Shown: piece after piece, positions 16,566 through 27,814 of the stretch
Layout: each line of letters opens with the position of its first letter
Position numbering within the stretch: the first letter of the stretch is position 1
Origin: Pedomonas sp051304405
Lineage (GTDB): Bacteria; Pseudomonadota; Alphaproteobacteria; Sphingomonadales; Sphingomonadaceae
Direction of reading: 5' to 3'
Assembly: GCF_051304405.1 (NCBI RefSeq)
Contig: NZ_JBPPGG010000001.1
Location: forward strand, 682,001 to 746,000
DNA length: 64,000 nucleotides
Program-made: the position numbers and the translations under genes
The notes under the pieces: generated by a model
What the model was told of the DNA's origin: nothing
Seen by the model: the letters and a program-made list of their open reading frames with translations, nothing else
Database searches by the model: none

Positions 16566-17099
16566 TTACTTCTTCTTGCCTTCCTTGCGGAAGATGTATT
16601 CGCCGCGGTACTTGATACCCTTGCCCTTGTAGGGCTCCGGACGACGCCAGCGACGGATTTCAGCCGCCACCTGGCCCACCTTCTGCTTGTCCGTACCCGA
16701 GATCTCGACCGTGGTCTGATCCGGGCACTTGATGGTGATGCCGGCCGGGATCGGGTAGTCAACGTCGTGGCTGAAGCCCAGCTGCAGCTTCAGGGTCGAG
16801 CCCTGAACGCTGGCGCGGTAGCCGACGCCGTTGATTTCCAGAACCTCGGTGTAGCCTTCGGTCACACCGACAACCAGATTGTTCACCAGGGTGCGCTGCA
16901 TGCCCCAGAAGGAGCGGGCGCGCTTGGTGTCGTTGCGGGGCTGCACGGTGATCACGTTGCCGTCGACGGTGACAACCACCTCGTCGGCAACGGTCATGCC
17001 CAGCTGGCCCTTCGGACCCTTCACCGCCAGCTCGGCGCCGCTCAGCGTCGCCGTCACGCCGGCCGGGAGGGCCACAGGTTTCTTACCAATACGAGACAT
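16566..17099 (-). CDS. rplF: 50S ribosomal protein L6
   Basis: 177 residues. uL6 lies near the factor-binding (sarcin-ricin) region. MSRIGKKPVALPAGV starts the first of two repeated alpha/beta domains; the second contains GYRASVQG and the PDQTTVEISGTDKQKVGQVA block. The C-terminus RRPEPYKGKGIKYRGEYIFR is highly conserved. Twelve bases separate it from rpsH. Confidence 0.98.
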   Translation of the reverse strand: MSRIGKKPVALPAGVTATLSGAELAVKGPKGQLGMTVADEVVVTVDGNVITVQPRNDTKRARSFWGMQRTLVNNLVVGVTEGYTEVLEINGVGYRASVQGSTLKLQLGFSHDVDYPIPAGITIKCPDQTTVEISGTDKQKVGQVAAEIRRWRRPEPYKGKGIKYRGEYIFRKEGKKK

Positions 17100-17111
17100 T
17101 GCGGCCCTCCG

Positions 17112-17510
17112 TTAGAACACGGTGCAGAGCACTTCGCCGCCCACGTTCAGCTCCCGCGCTTCCGCGTCGGAGAGAACGCCCTTCGGCGTCGAGACGATCG
17201 AAATGCCCAGGCCGTTGCGCACGCGCGGCAGCTCCTTGGAGCCGGCATAGATGCGGCGGCCGGGCTTGGACACGCGCTGGAGCCACTGAATGGCGGGCTC
17301 GCCCTCGTGGTACTTCAGCTCGATGCGGATTTCGCGGCGGCCCGGACCCTGCTCGTACTCGGAGTAGCCACGGATATAGCCCTCGCGCTTCAGCACTTCG
17401 AGCACATTGGCGCGCAGCTTGGAAGCGGGGGACACAACGGAGTCCTTGCGGGCCTGCTGACCGTTACGGATACGGGTCAGCATATCGCCCAGAGGATCAG
17501 TCATCGGCAT
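17112..17510 (-). CDS. rpsH: 30S ribosomal protein S8
   Basis: 132 residues. uS8 binds the central domain of 16S rRNA early in assembly and, in E. coli, represses the spc operon. DPLGDMLTRIRNGQ near the N-terminus and RVRNGLGISIVSTPKGVLSD then GGEVLC at the C-terminus are clear. The start may be the ATG two codons later (17504). It is 16 bases past rpsN. Confidence 0.98.
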   Translation of the reverse strand: MPMTDPLGDMLTRIRNGQQARKDSVVSPASKLRANVLEVLKREGYIRGYSEYEQGPGRREIRIELKYHEGEPAIQWLQRVSKPGRRIYAGSKELPRVRNGLGISIVSTPKGVLSDAEARELNVGGEVLCTVF

Positions 17511-17526
17511 TGGATGAACCTCCCGC

Positions 17527-17832
17527 TTACCAGCTCGACTTCACGACGCCCGGAATCAGGCCCTGATTGGCCAGTTCACGCAGCGAAACGCGAGACATGC
17601 GGAATTTGCGATAATAGGCGCGCGGACGGCCCGTCACCTCGCAGCGATTGCGGATGCGGGTCGGGTTCGCGTTGCGGGGAAGCTCGGCAAGCTTCAAGCG
17701 TGCCAGGAACCGCTCCTCGTCGGAGAGGTTCTGGTCATTGGCAATCGCCTTCAGCCGCGCAAACTTGCCGGCGTACTTCTTCGCCAGCCGCTTGCGCCGC
17801 TCGTTCTTGTTGATCGAACTCAGTTTGGCCAT
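17527..17832 (-). CDS. rpsN: 30S ribosomal protein S14, zinc-free long form
   Basis: 101 residues. uS14 sits on the 30S head. This is the long bacterial form without the CxxC..CxxC zinc site of the short form; only one Cys remains in NRCEVTGRPRAYYRKF. The C-terminus SRVSLRELANQGLIPGVVKSSW is typical. It lies between rplE and rpsH in the standard spc order. Confidence 0.98.
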   Translation of the reverse strand: MAKLSSINKNERRKRLAKKYAGKFARLKAIANDQNLSDEERFLARLKLAELPRNANPTRIRNRCEVTGRPRAYYRKFRMSRVSLRELANQGLIPGVVKSSW

Positions 17833-17851
17833 CTTTTATCCTTCCCGGTGG

Positions 17852-18433
17852 TCAGGCCGCCTGCTTGCCCTGGGCTTCGCCGCTGAACGGCATGTTGAAG
17901 CCACGGAGCAAGGCACGCGCCTCCTCGTCGGTCTTGGCGGTGGTGCAGATGATGATGTCCATGCCCCGGACCTTGTCGATCTTGTCGTAGTTGATCTCGG
18001 GGAAGACAATCTGCTCTTTGAGGCCGAGGGCATAGTTGCCACGGCCGTCAAAGCTGTTCGGGTTCACGCCCCGGAAGTCACGCACGCGCGGCAGCGCGAT
18101 GTTGATCAGCCGGTCCAGGAACTCGTACATGCGTTCGCGGCGCAGGGTCACCTTGCAGCCGATCGGCATACCTTCGCGCAGCTTGAAGGTCGCGATCGAC
18201 TTCTTCGCGCGGGTGATGACCGGCTTCTGGCCGGCGATCAGCGTCAGGTCCGCAACGGCGGCATCCACCTTCTTGCGGTCCTGGGTCGCCTCGCCCACGC
18301 CCATGTTGATCACGATCTTCTCGAGCGCCGGCACTTCCATCGGATTCCGGTACCCGAACTGCTTCATGAGAGCTTCGCGGACGGTGGTCTCGTAGACCGT
18401 CTTCAGCCGCGGCTTGGGAGCTTGCTCAGCCAT
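17852..18433 (-). CDS. rplE: 50S ribosomal protein L5
   Basis: 193 residues. uL5 binds 5S rRNA and touches the P-site tRNA. KIVINMGVGEATQDRKKVDAA, ITRAKKSIATFKLREGMPIG and the QIVFPEINYDKIDKVRGMDI block are conserved. An N-terminal leader of about 10 residues and a short Gln/Lys tail are extra. It overlaps the rplX stop by 8 bases, implying coupled translation. Confidence 0.98.
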   Translation of the reverse strand: MAEQAPKPRLKTVYETTVREALMKQFGYRNPMEVPALEKIVINMGVGEATQDRKKVDAAVADLTLIAGQKPVITRAKKSIATFKLREGMPIGCKVTLRRERMYEFLDRLINIALPRVRDFRGVNPNSFDGRGNYALGLKEQIVFPEINYDKIDKVRGMDIIICTTAKTDEEARALLRGFNMPFSGEAQGKQAA

Positions 18434-18746
18434 CGATCACCTCGCCCGAACGCTTGGCCACGCGGACCTTGCGCCCGTCTTCAAGCACCTTGAATCCAAC
18501 GCGGGTCGGCTTGCCGGTCTTGGGATCCTCGATCGCCACCTTGGAAACCGGAAGCGGAGCCTCAACCCGCTCAATGCCACCCGCACCCTGGGCCGACGGC
18601 CGCTTGTGCTTGGTGACCACGTTCACACCCGAAACCACGACCTTGCCGTCCTTCGGCAGGGCGCGGATCACCTCGCCCCGCTTGCCCTTGTCGCGGCCGG
18701 ACAGGACGACAACCTTGTCGCCCTTCTTAATCTTCGCAGCGGACAT
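18426..18746 (-). CDS. rplX: 50S ribosomal protein L24
   Basis: 106 residues. uL24 is one of the two assembly-initiating proteins of the large subunit. A KOW motif covers IKKGDKVVVLSGRDKGKRGEV, and VVSGVNVVTKHKRPS then GGIERVEAPL follows. It overlaps rplN by one base and rplE by eight. Confidence 0.98.
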   Translation of the reverse strand: MSAAKIKKGDKVVVLSGRDKGKRGEVIRALPKDGKVVVSGVNVVTKHKRPSAQGAGGIERVEAPLPVSKVAIEDPKTGKPTRVGFKVLEDGRKVRVAKRSGEVIDG

Positions 18747-19114
18747 CAGAGCACCTCCGGAGCCAGCGAAATGATCTTCATGTGGTTCTTCGCGCGCAGC
18801 TCACGAACCACCGGGCCAAAGATACGGGTGCCGATGGGCTCGTTGTTCTTGTTGATGAGCACTGCGGCGTTGCGGTCGAAACGGATCACCGAGCCGTCGG
18901 CGCGGCGGATGTCCTTCGCGGTGCGAACGACGATCGCGCGGTGCACGTCGCCCTTCTTCACGCGGCCGCGCGGCGTGGCTTCCTTCACCGAAACGACGAT
19001 GATGTCGCCCACGCTGGCGTACTTCCGCTTGGAGCCGCCCAGCACCTTGATGCACATGACGCGCTTGGCACCCGAGTTGTCGGCGACGTCCAGGTTAGTT
19101 TGCATCTGAATCAT
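18746..19114 (-). CDS. rplN: 50S ribosomal protein L14
   Basis: 122 residues. uL14 lies at the intersubunit face. MIQMQTNLDVADNSGAKRVM, the VKKGDVHRAIVVRTAK block and GTRIFGPVVRELR are diagnostic. ATG at 19114 is the family start; a second Met three codons later is less likely. It follows rpsQ after 27 bases. Confidence 0.98.
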   Translation of the reverse strand: MIQMQTNLDVADNSGAKRVMCIKVLGGSKRKYASVGDIIVVSVKEATPRGRVKKGDVHRAIVVRTAKDIRRADGSVIRFDRNAAVLINKNNEPIGTRIFGPVVRELRAKNHMKIISLAPEVL

Positions 19115-19141
19115 AGCACTACCTCCTGTCTAGGTCGCCAC

Positions 19142-19378
19142 TCAGGAGACTTTTTCGAGAACGCGCCACGACTTCGTCTTCGAAATCGGGCGGCATTCCT
19201 CGATACGCACAACGTCGCCCGCCTTGATGGCGTTCTCTTCGTCATGCGCGTGATACTTCTTGGACCGACGAACGATCTTGCCGTACAGCGGATGGCGCAC
19301 CCGGCGCTCCACCAGCACGACCACCGTCTTGTCCGCCTTGTCGGACACCACCGTGCCCTGAAGGATACGCTTCGGCAT
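19142..19378 (-). CDS. rpsQ: 30S ribosomal protein S17
   Basis: 78 residues. uS17 is a primary 16S rRNA-binding protein. MPKRILQGTVVSDKADKTVV, then HPLYGKIVRRSKKYHAHDE and GDVVRIEECRPISKTKSWR are canonical. Eleven bases separate it from rpmC. Confidence 0.98.
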   Translation of the reverse strand: MPKRILQGTVVSDKADKTVVVLVERRVRHPLYGKIVRRSKKYHAHDEENAIKAGDVVRIEECRPISKTKSWRVLEKVS

Positions 19379-19389
19379 GTCCTGACTCC

Positions 19390-19587
19390 TTAGTTCGACG
19401 CGCGCCGGCGCTCGTTCAAGAGCGTCTGGATGCGGGCAATGGTGCGCCGCACCTGGCGAACGCGCGCGGTATTGGTCAGCTGGCTGGTCGCCGCCTGGAA
19501 GCGCAGCGAGAACTGCTCCTTCTTCAGGCTGGCCATCTCTTCAGCGAGCTGATCGTCGGTCTTGGTCTTGAGGTCCGCGAACTTCAT
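19390..19587 (-). CDS. rpmC: 50S ribosomal protein L29
   Basis: 65 residues from ATG 19587, preceded by GGAGGAAACT; a longer in-frame start at 19599 lacks such a site. uL29 lies at the tunnel exit, where nascent-chain factors dock. MKFADLKTKTDDQLAEEMAS, then KEQFSLRFQAATSQL and RRTIARIQTLLNER form the two-helix fold. It is 17 bases past the rplP stop. Confidence 0.97.
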   Translation of the reverse strand: MKFADLKTKTDDQLAEEMASLKKEQFSLRFQAATSQLTNTARVRQVRRTIARIQTLLNERRRASN

Positions 19588-19604
19588 AGTTTCCTCCACG
19601 AGCC

Positions 19605-20024
19605 TCAGGCGTTTTCGCCAAGGCGAGCGACGAACTTGACCTTGATCGGCAGCTTCGCGGCCGCGCGCTCGAAAGCGCCGCGGGCGACGTCTGCCGGAAC
19701 ACCGTCCAGTTCGAACAGGATGCGGCCCGGCTTCACGCGGGCTGCCCAGTATTCGGGCGAACCCTTACCGGAGCCCATGCGGACTTCGGCAGGCTTGGTG
19801 GAAACCGGAACGTCAGGAAACACGCGGATCCAGAGCCGGCCGGCGCGCTTGATGTGACGGCTGATGGCGCGGCGCGCCGCCTCGATCTGGCGGGCGGTGA
19901 TGCGCTCGGGCTCCAGGGCCTTCATGCCGAACGCGCCAAAGTTCAGCTCGGCGCCGCCCTTGGCCAGGCCGTGAATGCGGCCCTTGTGAGCCTTGCGGAA
20001 TTTCGTCTTCTTCGGTTGCAGCAT
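19605..20024 (-). CDS. rplP: 50S ribosomal protein L16
   Basis: 139 residues. uL16 is a late assembly protein by the A-site tRNA. MLQPKKTKFRKAHKGRIHG, ERITARQIEAARRAISRHI and RIFPDVP-type block IRVFPDVPVSTKPAEVRMGS are conserved. It follows rpsC after 66 bases, a slightly larger gap than its neighbours, without another gene. Confidence 0.98.
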   Translation of the reverse strand: MLQPKKTKFRKAHKGRIHGLAKGGAELNFGAFGMKALEPERITARQIEAARRAISRHIKRAGRLWIRVFPDVPVSTKPAEVRMGSGKGSPEYWAARVKPGRILFELDGVPADVARGAFERAAAKLPIKVKFVARLGENA

Positions 20025-20090
20025 TTTCTATCGCCTTCTGACAGAGCCCCGGGGGACCGGGATATGCCCTCGATCAGGCGACGCGGTGAG

Positions 20091-20786
20091 TTACCGCGCC
20101 GGCCGGACCCCCGCGGTCTGAGCCTCAAGCATCAGCTTATCCTGCGCCATCGGGTCGTGACCCAGGATCTCACCCTTGAAGATCCAAACCTTCACGCCGC
20201 AAACGCCGTAAGCGGTATGGGCCTGTGCTTCGGCATAGTCAACATTCGCGCGCAGCGTATGAAGCGGAACGCGACCTTCGCGGTACCATTCCATACGAGC
20301 GATTTCCGCACCACCGAGACGGCCGGAGCAGTTGATACGAATGCCTTCCGCGCCGAGACGCAGAGCGGACTGGACCGCGCGCTTCATGGCGCGACGGAAT
20401 GCCACACGGCGCTCCAGCTGGTCGGCGACCGACTGGGCCACCAGACGCGCGTCGATCTCCGGCTTGCGAATCTCGACGATGTTCAGCGACACCTCGGAGG
20501 AGGTGAACTGGCTGATGCGCTTGCGCAGCTTCTCGATGTCGGCGCCCTTCTTGCCGATGATGACGCCCGGACGGGCGGCATAGATCGACACGCGGCACAG
20601 CTTGGCCGGACGCTCGATGACCACCTTCGAAATGGCAGCCTGCGGCAGTTCCTTCATCACGAACTGGCGGATCTTCAGATCCTCGTGCAGCAGACGGCCA
20701 TACTCGGCGCGGTCAGCGAACCAGCGCGAATCCCAGGTGCGGTTGATCTGCAGGCGCAGACCGATCGGGGAGGTTTTCTGACCCAT
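20091..20786 (-). CDS. rpsC: 30S ribosomal protein S3
   Basis: 231 residues. uS3 forms part of the mRNA entry channel. The N-terminal MGQKTSPIGLRLQINRTWDSR, the KH-type domain with VIIGKKGADIEKLRKRI, and the C-terminal GGAEIARMEWYREGRVPLH block are intact. Its ATG overlaps the rplV stop by one base. Confidence 0.98.
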   Translation of the reverse strand: MGQKTSPIGLRLQINRTWDSRWFADRAEYGRLLHEDLKIRQFVMKELPQAAISKVVIERPAKLCRVSIYAARPGVIIGKKGADIEKLRKRISQFTSSEVSLNIVEIRKPEIDARLVAQSVADQLERRVAFRRAMKRAVQSALRLGAEGIRINCSGRLGGAEIARMEWYREGRVPLHTLRANVDYAEAQAHTAYGVCGVKVWIFKGEILGHDPMAQDKLMLEAQTAGVRPAR

Positions 20787-21166
20787 TAGGCTTGCTCCTC
20801 GACTTCGCGCACCACGATACGGATGCGGCTGAACGGCTTGACGATCGGGGCGCCACGACCACGGGCGCGGGCCATGAAGCGCTTCATCTGCAGCGACTTG
20901 CCGACCGAAGCTTCCTTAACGACCAGGGCGTCCACGTCCAGGTTGTGGTTGTTCTCGGCGTTGGCGATGGCGGACTGCAACACCTTCTTCACGTCCTTGG
21001 CCATGGCCTTGGGCGAGAAGGTGAGGATGTTGAGCGCCTCGGCAACCGGACGGCCCCGAATGAGGCCGGCCACGAGATTGAGCTTGCGCGGGCTCCCGCG
21101 GACCATCGTATTGACGGCCAGCGCTTCCTTGTCACCCACGCGGCGGGGAGCGGATGGCTTACCCAT
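20786..21166 (-). CDS. rplV: 50S ribosomal protein L22
   Basis: 126 residues. uL22 lines the exit tunnel with its extended hairpin. MVRGSPRKLNLVAGLIRGRP, VLQSAIANAENNHNLDVDAL and the hairpin FMARARGRGAPIVKPFSRIR are diagnostic. The loop carries no obvious macrolide-type insertion. It follows rpsS after 9 bases. Confidence 0.98.
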   Translation of the reverse strand: MGKPSAPRRVGDKEALAVNTMVRGSPRKLNLVAGLIRGRPVAEALNILTFSPKAMAKDVKKVLQSAIANAENNHNLDVDALVVKEASVGKSLQMKRFMARARGRGAPIVKPFSRIRIVVREVEEQA

Positions 21167-21175
21167 GCCTCAGCC

Positions 21176-21454
21176 TCACTTCTTCGATTTCTTGTCGCCG
21201 GCGTGGCCGGGGAAGGTGCGGGTCGGGGCGAACTCGCCCAGCTTGTGACCAACCATTTCCTCGGACACGTAGACGGGGATGAATTTCTTGCCGTTGTAGA
21301 CGTTGAACGTCAGGCCAACGAACTGCGGCAAGATGGTCGAACGACGCGACCACGTCTTGATCGGCGTCTTTGCAGCACCCGCTTCCTGAGCAGCCTCTGC
21401 CTTCTTCAGAAGGTGGAGGTCTACGAACGGGCCTTTCCAAACCGAACGCGCCAT
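21176..21454 (-). CDS. rpsS: 30S ribosomal protein S19
   Basis: 92 residues. uS19 lies at the top of the 30S head. MARSVWKGPFVDLHLLKKAE, the RRSTILPQFVGLTFNVYNGK block, and GHKLGEFAPTRTFPGHAGDK identify it. A slightly longer Ala/Gly insertion (EAAQEAGAAK) is seen near residue 20. Six bases separate it from rplB. Confidence 0.98.
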   Translation of the reverse strand: MARSVWKGPFVDLHLLKKAEAAQEAGAAKTPIKTWSRRSTILPQFVGLTFNVYNGKKFIPVYVSEEMVGHKLGEFAPTRTFPGHAGDKKSKK

Positions 21455-21460
21455 CTCGCC

Positions 21461-22297
21461 TTATCCCTTCTTCTTCGCGTGCCGCGACCGGACAATCCAC
21501 TTGTCGGTCGCCTTGTTCGACCGGGTCCGCTTGCCCTTCGTCGGCTTGCCCCACGGGGTCACCGGATGACGGCCACCGGAGGTGCGGCCTTCACCACCGC
21601 CGTGCGGGTGGTCGACCGGGTTCTTCGCGACACCGCGGGTCAGCGGACGGCGGCCCAGCCAGCGGTTGCGGCCAGCCTTGGCCAGGTTCTGGTTGGCGTT
21701 GTCCGGGTTGGACACCGCGCCGACCGTGCCCATGCACTCGGAGCGGATGTACCGCTGCTCGCCCGAGTTCAGGCGGACGATCACCAGGCCGCGGTCACGG
21801 CCCACAACCTGCACGTAGGTGCCGGCAGCGCGGGCGATCTGGCCACCCTTCATCGGCTTCAGCTCGACGTTGTGGCAGATGGTGCCGACCGGCATCTGGC
21901 CCAGCTCCATGGCGTTGCCCGGCTTCACGTCGACCTTGCGGCCGGCGATCACCGTGTCGCCCACGGCCAGGCGCTGCGGCGCCAGGATGTAGGCCAGCTC
22001 GCCGTCCTCATACTTGATGAGGGCGATGAACGCCGTGCGGTTGGGATCGTATTCCAGGCGCTCGACGGTCGCAGGGATGTCCCACTTGCGGCGCTTGAAA
22101 TCGATGATGCGGTAGGTCCGCTTGTGACCGCCGCCGATACCGCGGGCCGTCGCATGGCCCTGGTTGTTGCGGCCGCCCGACTTGGTGAGACCCTGGGTCA
22201 GGGCCTTCACCGGCTTGCCCTTCCACAGGCCGGAGCGGTCGACAAGCACAAGGCCGCGGCGGGCCGGGCTGGTCGGATTGTATTGCTTCAGTGCCAT
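21461..22297 (-). CDS. rplB: 50S ribosomal protein L2
   Basis: 278 residues. uL2 is needed for subunit association and peptidyl transfer. NNQGHATARGIGGGHKRTYR, the SH3-like core, and the C-terminal KNPVDHPHGGGEGRTSGG with the functionally important His are present. It lies one base past rplW in the S10 operon order. Confidence 0.99.
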   Translation of the reverse strand: MALKQYNPTSPARRGLVLVDRSGLWKGKPVKALTQGLTKSGGRNNQGHATARGIGGGHKRTYRIIDFKRRKWDIPATVERLEYDPNRTAFIALIKYEDGELAYILAPQRLAVGDTVIAGRKVDVKPGNAMELGQMPVGTICHNVELKPMKGGQIARAAGTYVQVVGRDRGLVIVRLNSGEQRYIRSECMGTVGAVSNPDNANQNLAKAGRNRWLGRRPLTRGVAKNPVDHPHGGGEGRTSGGRHPVTPWGKPTKGKRTRSNKATDKWIVRSRHAKKKG

Positions 22298-22298
22298 G

Positions 22299-22598
22299 TT
22301 ACTTCAACTCCGGCGCCGTGAGGTCGATCGCGCCCTCGGAGAGGGTGACGATCGCCTTCTTCTGGTCCGAACGCATGTAGGGCAGGCCGCGCCAGCGCTT
22401 GGTCTTGCCCTTCTGCACGATGGTGTTCACGGACTTGACCTTCACGCCCGCGAACAGAGCCTCCACCGCCGCCTTCACATCGGCCTTGGTCGCGCCGAGC
22501 GCCACCTTGAAGGTGTACTGCCCGTGCTCCGACCCCAGGGTCGACTTCTCGGTGATCACCGGCGACAGGATCACGTCATAGTGCTTCAGCTCAGCCAT
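22299..22598 (-). CDS. rplW: 50S ribosomal protein L23
   Basis: 99 residues. uL23 at the tunnel exit docks trigger factor and SRP. VILSPVITEKSTLGSEHGQY, ATKADVKAAVEALFAGVKVK and KRWRGLPYMRSDQKKAIVTL are conserved. It overlaps the rplD stop by 8 bases. Confidence 0.98.
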   Translation of the reverse strand: MAELKHYDVILSPVITEKSTLGSEHGQYTFKVALGATKADVKAAVEALFAGVKVKSVNTIVQKGKTKRWRGLPYMRSDQKKAIVTLSEGAIDLTAPELK

Positions 22599-23214
22599 TG
22601 AACCGGGCCTCCAGCTTCTCGACCGCGGCCTTGGTCAGAACCAGCGTGTCGTGCTTCAGAATGTCATAGACGTTCGCGCCGATGGCCGGGAGCACATCAA
22701 TCTTCGGCAGGTTGGAGGCCGCCAGCTTGAAGCTGGTGGCGACAGCCTCACCGTCGATGAACAGGCCGTTGGAGATGCCCAGCTTGGACAGCTTCTCGGC
22801 CAGCACCTTGGTCTTGCCCTCGGCCAGATCCAGGCTGTCCACGACGATCAGCTTGCCTTCGGCCTGCTTGGCGGACAGAGCCACCTTCAGACCGAGCGCG
22901 CGGATCTTCTTGTTCAGCGAGATCTCGAAGTCGCGGGCGCGCGGACCGTGCGCCTTACCACCCTTGCGGAACTGCGGCGCGGCACGGTTGCCGTGACGGG
23001 CGCTGCCGGTCCCCTTCTGGCGGTACATCTTCTTCGAGGTCAGCTTGACGTCGCCCCGCTCCTTCGCGGCGCGGGCCGTGGCGCGGCGGTTGGCCAGCTG
23101 CCAGGTCACAACGCGATGAAGGATGTCGGCGCGGATTTCGCGAGCGAAGATTTCCTCAACCAGATCGATCTGGCCGACGGTCGCCGCATCGAGGTTCTTA
23201 ACATCGACCTTCAT
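22591..23214 (-). CDS. rplD: 50S ribosomal protein L4
   Basis: 207 residues. uL4 reaches into the exit tunnel and in some bacteria represses its own operon. KKMYRQKGTGSARHGNRAAP, FRKGGKAHGPRARDFEISLN and the C-terminal LVLTKAAVEKLEARF are typical. It is 3 bases from rplC. Confidence 0.98.
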   Translation of the reverse strand: MKVDVKNLDAATVGQIDLVEEIFAREIRADILHRVVTWQLANRRATARAAKERGDVKLTSKKMYRQKGTGSARHGNRAAPQFRKGGKAHGPRARDFEISLNKKIRALGLKVALSAKQAEGKLIVVDSLDLAEGKTKVLAEKLSKLGISNGLFIDGEAVATSFKLAASNLPKIDVLPAIGANVYDILKHDTLVLTKAAVEKLEARFNG

Positions 23215-23217
23215 GGC

Positions 23218-23946
23218 TTACTCTCCCGCCTGCTCGGTGGCCGGCGCTTCAGCCGGAGCCTGCTCAGCGGCAGCAGCAAGGACCGCAGCCGGGTACGGCG
23301 CAGCCTGCGGGCGCGCGACCTTGGCGGCATCCTTCACCAGCAGCCAGCTGCCCTTCGCGCCGGGGACAGAGCCCTTCACGAAGAGCAGACCGCGCTCGGC
23401 GTCGGTCTGAACAATTTCAAGATTCTGCTGGGTGATCCGGCTGGCGCCCATGTGGCCGGCCATCTTCTTGTTCTTGAAGACCTTGCCCGGATCCTGGCGC
23501 TGACCAGTCGAACCGTGGGAACGGTGGGATACGGAAACGCCGTGGGTCGCACGCAGACCGCCGAAGTTCCAGCGCTTCATCGCACCGGCAAAACCCTTAC
23601 CGATGGTGTCGCCCGACACGTCGACCAGCTGGCCCGGCACAAAATGATCGGCCGAAATCGTCGCGCCGACTTCGACGAGGGCATCCTCGGCGACGCGGAA
23701 TTCGGCCAGCTTGCGCTTCGGCTCAACCTGCTGCTTGGCGAAATGCCCGCGCTCGGGCTTGGTCAGGTTCTTCACCTTGACCGTGCCGGCGCCGAGCTGA
23801 ACCGCCGTGTAGCCGTCCTTCTCGACCGTGCGGTGGGCAACCACCTGGCAGCCCTCCAGCGCGAGAACGGTAACCGGCACGTGCCGTCCGTCCTCCTGGA
23901 ACAGGCGGGTCATGCCCACCTTCTTTGCAATAACACCGGTGCGCAT
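23218..23946 (-). CDS. rplC: 50S ribosomal protein L3 with Ala/Pro/Glu-rich tail
   Basis: 242 residues. uL3 initiates large-subunit assembly and reaches the peptidyl transferase centre. RTGVIAKKVGMTRLFQEDGR, FAGAMKRWNFGG and the SHGSTGQRQDPGKVFKNKKM block are canonical, followed by LLFVKGSVPGAKGSWLLVKD. After the normal end a tail of about 35 residues, rich in Ala, Pro and Glu, is added (residues about 207-242). Confidence 0.97.
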   Translation of the reverse strand: MRTGVIAKKVGMTRLFQEDGRHVPVTVLALEGCQVVAHRTVEKDGYTAVQLGAGTVKVKNLTKPERGHFAKQQVEPKRKLAEFRVAEDALVEVGATISADHFVPGQLVDVSGDTIGKGFAGAMKRWNFGGLRATHGVSVSHRSHGSTGQRQDPGKVFKNKKMAGHMGASRITQQNLEIVQTDAERGLLFVKGSVPGAKGSWLLVKDAAKVARPQAAPYPAAVLAAAAEQAPAEAPATEQAGE

Positions 23947-24010
23947 CGCACCTTCTCTCCTTCTTCAGAGGCTTGCCGGACCATCCGGCAAGCGTGACGC
24001 TGCAGAATTG

Positions 24011-24325
24011 TTAGGCCTGCAGCTTAATCTCAACGTCCACGCCCGCAGCCAGATCAAGCTTCATCAGCGCGTCAACCGTCTGCGGCGTCGGATCGACAAT
24101 GTCCAGCAGGCGCTTGTAGGTGCGAACCTCAAACTGCTCGCGGCTCTTCTTGTCGATGTGCGGCGACCGGTTGACCGTAAACTTTTCGATCCGGGTCGGC
24201 AGCGGAATCGGCCCGCGAACGAGTGCGCCGGTCCGCTTGGCGGTCATCGCGATTTCACCCGTCGCCTGGTCAAGCACCCGGTGGTCAAAGGCTTTCAGCC
24301 GGATCCGGATGTTCTGCGTTTCCAT
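24011..24325 (-). CDS. rpsJ: 30S ribosomal protein S10
   Basis: 104 residues. uS10 joins the 30S head and, as NusE, takes part in antitermination. METQNIRIRLKAFDHRVLDQ, PLPTRIEKFTVNRSPHIDKK and REQFEVRTYKRLLDIVDPTP are canonical. It is the first gene of the S10 operon, preceded by the tuf terminator; its own promoter should be in 24326-24418 but no clear pair was seen. Confidence 0.99.
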   Translation of the reverse strand: METQNIRIRLKAFDHRVLDQATGEIAMTAKRTGALVRGPIPLPTRIEKFTVNRSPHIDKKSREQFEVRTYKRLLDIVDPTPQTVDALMKLDLAAGVDVEIKLQA

Positions 24326-24418
24326 GGGTCAGACCCTTCGTCAACGTAACTGCACAGTTCCGCTTCGAGTCGTCCGGAAGCGGCCGGCGTTCATATCCCA
24401 CAAATAGAAAAAGCGAAA

Positions 24419-24462
24419 GCCGCTCGGGCCAAAAAAGACAAACTTTTTTGAGCCCGAGCGGC
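24419..24462 (-). terminator. Two-part hairpin terminator between tuf and rpsJ
   Basis: An outer 11-bp stem (GCCGCTCGGGC 24419-24429, GCCCGAGCGGC 24452-24462) is stacked on an inner 8-bp A/T stem (CAAAAAAG 24430-24437, CTTTTTTG 24443-24450) with a single bulged base. On the minus strand the inner stem gives a T run and further T-rich sequence follows. It separates the str operon from the S10 operon. Confidence 0.75.
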
Positions 24463-24473
24463 GGTAAGCGTTT

Positions 24474-25664
<1,191 letters not shown>

Positions 25665-25717
25665 TGTGCTTTACCTCTTCTCGACAGGTCCTGTTTCGGC
25701 AGTGGGTTTGCTCAGGC

Positions 25718-27790
<2,073 letters not shown>

Positions 27791-27814
27791 AATACGATCC
27801 TTGGGGCGAACAGT

